DNA from: Heterobilharzia americana
Lineage: Eukaryota > Platyhelminthes > Trematoda > Strigeidida > Schistosomatidae
Length of the DNA: 64,000 bases
Assembly: GCA_944470555.2 (NCBI GenBank)
Contig: OX104134.1
Coordinates: 114,260,701-114,324,700 of the forward strand
Direction: 5' to 3'
Shown here: positions 61,300 through 64,000 of the stretch, in pieces
Numbering within the stretch: the stretch's first letter is position 1
How the letters are laid out: every line of letters begins with the position of its first letter
The notes under the pieces: generated by a model
Told to the model about the DNA's origin: nothing
The model's database searches: none
The model's input: only the letters and a program-made list of their open reading frames with translations
Program-made: the position numbers and the translations under genes

Positions 61300-62515
61300 T
61301 GGTCAAGCCATTGCGTCCGCTATGAACGTACTCAGATCTCTAAATGTAAGAATCGGTTTTATTAAAGCCCTGAAGTTCGTTTAATGCAGATGGCCTCACG
61401 ATTGCATACAAGGGTATGAATACCGGCTCCTCTCCGTATAATGAACTTAAAGAATACTGTTTATTACTGAAAGCCACTACGGTACACCCCCCCTCCCAAA
61501 AAAACGACTTAATAACCCTATAATGGAAGGACTATGTAGTTGACTTAACATATATACATGAAAATGTACATCAAGTCCGAATAAATAAAAAAAGGATAGG
61601 GACCTTTCTCTTCTCCAAATTTGATAGCGTAGTAATCTGTATTTCCATATCTGCTCGTGCCTCTCCTTTCTTTCCCCATTTGCAGAAACAGCTGCAAGTC
61701 GACATTTGATGTTCAAATTCAGTCTGAACGTGATTACTTTATGGGAATAACACCTGCTCATTGACGCCAATAATTATTGGACTACTCCCACTCTTTCGCA
61801 AATTCTGGACCATCTTCAAGATTAACTCGCCTACTCGTCATGATTTTTCTTGCGACGAACCGTCTGACCATTCCCAACAGTATTAGTAGCAGAGGCATTC
61901 TGAACAGATGATTAAACCAGAGACCAATTAAAATATTGGCTCAGGAGGTCACTTACCTGCAATGGCTTCACACTAGACATTTTCTAGTACTCTGTACCAA
62001 GAGACCTTTTCATATGGAACTTACTACGCATCAAATACACTTCTCGAATGATGCCGCCTATGCTAATACAAAAGATGCTCGAAATCTATGGACTATTGAC
62101 TGTTTCAACACCTATTTTCATCCAATACGAATATTCCCAGCAGAATTAATCTATATCACCTTTAAAAGTAACATGATGACCTGGATATGCATTGATATAG
62201 CCATACACGTTGGTTATATAACTGTGGATACCTTATTGTTATTGTACCTTTGTGGTTAGCAAACTAAAAACTGAAGATCATTCTAAGTAATAAACTATTA
62301 TATTACTAATCAGCAAACTATGCGAATGGACTAACAACGTCGGTTGGTTACAACGCAAACTTTGAACAATGCGCGCTTTTGATATTGATAATGGAACCTA
62401 TCTATGTGATGGGAGATGGCAATCCATATCCGTCTCATGAATTTCAGCAACTTTCAATAAGATTATGCACACTAATGACTTGATATGTAAATTATTTAAT
62501 ACTAGATACTTTCAA
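61300..62515. other. LINE 3' UTR and unassigned sequence
   Basis: The first 80 bp or so are probably the 3' UTR of the CR1-type element. A 107-codon frame at 61936-62259 (+) shows no motif I recognise. No other feature seen. Confidence 0.4.
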
Positions 62516-62524
62516 AGGTTATGA

Positions 62525-62800
62525 ATTTGGCGGTGCTTGTAAACTGGTATCCCTCATGTTAAGCCTGTTAAATGAAGGAGACATTTACTATTATCTAAAC
62601 TTTAATACCCTATGTACGCTGTAAAGTAATATTTCCTCGTTCATTTCATAACTAGCAGGACCTTCGGCAGTTTCTTTTAAATTTTTTAAATTGAGTTTAA
62701 TGACATTCCATCAGTACCACTCAGGGCTCAAATCTTGTAGACATTTTGAGATGTATCAACGTGATGAAGCCTGTAAACTGGCTTCTCTCATGTTAAAATC
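62525..62800 (+). repeat. Direct repeat pair
   Basis: GCTTGTAAACTGGTATCCCTCATGTTAA (about 62535-62562) returns as GCCTGTAAACTGGCTTCTCTCATGTTAA (about 62768-62795), 233 bp apart. This may be a tandem duplication within a retroelement 3' end, since an AATAAA and a TTTATTTATTTA tail follow at 62817-62840. Confidence 0.55.
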
Positions 62801-62840
62801 CTTTTTTTAACACGAGAATAAAACTTTTATTTATTTATTT

Positions 62841-62905
62841 ATTCAAGTACATCTACTTGATGGGTCCTAAATGGGACGAAACGAGGAATCTGGTTTCCTC
62901 TAGCA
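62841..62905 (+). ncRNA. Hammerhead-like core after TTTA tail, degenerate
   Basis: TTGATGG at about 62855-62861 stands where CTGATGA would be (two changes). Then stem II GTCC-TAAATG-GGAC is perfect and GAAAC is intact. A six-pair arm GAGGAA/TTCCTC follows as stem III. The cleavage triplet is not kept (TAG in place of GTC) and no good stem I is visible outside, although AAGTA/TACTT lies just upstream. Read as a decayed hammerhead of a retroelement end. Confidence 0.45.
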
Positions 62906-64000
62906 GCCGCCACCCACAGTTGCTACCAATTTTGGGAAGCCTGTTGCTTGGCGTTGTTGCACGCGCCTTGTTTTTATAGTCACCACACAAATTTATATTT
63001 CAGATCTAACTGCTTTTTCAGATTGTTATCGCCGCTATGACCATCCATAAGTCTTAAAAGGGTTGTGGTTGAAGTGGCTTCACACATGGTGACTTTACTG
63101 CGAACCTATTTACACAGAAAACGCTGGTGGATAGCCAGTTGGGGACCTATTTCAACATCTAATGATACCATGTTTCAAATAATATTTTCGGTGGATCGAT
63201 CTTTTGACCAAAATCATGCTTAGAAATTTTTCGTCAAGCAGAAGCTGTTAGGCAAATGTCTGTGGTAAAACCAGTTTGTAAGCAAACCGACGGATATCAC
63301 CCAATAGATTTCCAGAAGTCCGAAGGCGGTGGGAAAGTTTTTAACTGTACACATGAAGTAGTTATGGTTTGTGGCCCGATAATTTCTTCTTGAAAGCTTC
63401 AAGCACTGTAATATACTTCAGCCTATGGAAACGCACGTCAGAGAGTTTCTTACGATTCTCACAACCGGACGGACAAGTCAGTCATCCCATTACGTAGCAT
63501 TATTTATCCTCAGCTGAAAATAAATTGAATTACTGCCTCACCTAGTGAAAAAGGACCTCAGTCAGTAATTTTGCTTCCTGAAATTTACGGGTGTAAAAGT
63601 CCAGGGAGTCAGTGGGTCAGACAAGGCGAAACCATGCCAAGTTTATCTCACTGTCACCATTAATCCGGTCAGTGTAAATTTGGGTATAATTCCCCGTCTT
63701 AGCATTTCAAATGGATCAGCTGCCTGTGGCTACGCAGTATTCTGGGCTAAGATGGCCAGTAGTATTGGTGCGCACCATAATACCTCGGTTCACGTGAATG
63801 GGATTCTCATAGTCGAGATGGTATAACCTGACTGTCAGAACCTCCTAAAACCGAACCGCCCACTTTCTAACATCACCCAGAGTTTTGTACTGCACATGAA
63901 AGTGGTTTCTGTGGTTCTCATGATGTTTTTAGGATTGTGATGAAGGTCGAACTGGTAGTGTATACAATAGCAGTCATGGATGTGGTGACTTCAGTCACAG
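62905..64000. other. No recognisable gene
   Basis: Nothing beyond short chance frames. No repeat border or RNA gene that I can support. Confidence 0.35.

Overview
The window looks like nuclear DNA of a trematode, most likely a schistosome-type blood fluke. The reasons are AT-rich, intron-rich sequence, one conserved eukaryotic gene with tiny 5' introns followed by kilobase introns, several generations of RTE-type and CR1-type non-LTR retrotransposons, and tRNA-headed short repeats, one of which carries a hammerhead ribozyme fold. I see no rRNA, no bacterial-type operon and no CRISPR array. Species cannot be fixed from the sequence alone.

The one host gene I can support is VPS4, the AAA ATPase that disassembles ESCRT-III. 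It lies on the minus strand from the ATG at 47978 to the stop at 24307, in eight exons coding for about 433 residues. Introns from 5' to 3' are 41, 33, 8082, 6928, 2155, 4106 and 1027 nt. The 33-nt intron is a multiple of three and has no in-frame stop, so it is easily misread as coding. Exon 4 lacks two single bases next to short homopolymers, which breaks the frame as written although every other junction is intact.

Most of the rest is mobile DNA. A (11086-14468, +), B (34750-38110, +) and C (49025-52235, -) are long copies of one RTE-type LINE, with shorter 3' fragments at 7130-7625 and 46560-47150. A and B sit in different flanks but share stop codons, frameshifts and a changed active-site residue, so an already dead element seems to have been copied in trans. 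C matches them in its 5' part and is clearly different in its 3' part. A second RTE-type family, with a C-terminal block related to RWLGHVLRM and a TTGA-rich 3' end, is scattered as relics at 2216-4420, 14950-15730, 17545-18240, 22090-23440, 26400-26950 and 40880-44815. Older RT pieces lie at 9470-10850 and 20040-20660. A CR1-type RT fragment at 60073-61296 keeps the longest open frame in the window.

Smaller elements include a tRNA-headed SINE with a degenerate hammerhead directly before LINE B, two further tRNA-headed repeats sharing a CACAC/GTGTG hairpin, a second hammerhead-like core near 62855, a foldback element of about 210 bp at 16895-17107, and a 2.1-kb DNA-transposon-like insertion at 54548-56683 that splits an older repeat whose uninterrupted relative is at 8790-9080. 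The large LINE insertions inside VPS4 introns are all antisense to the gene.
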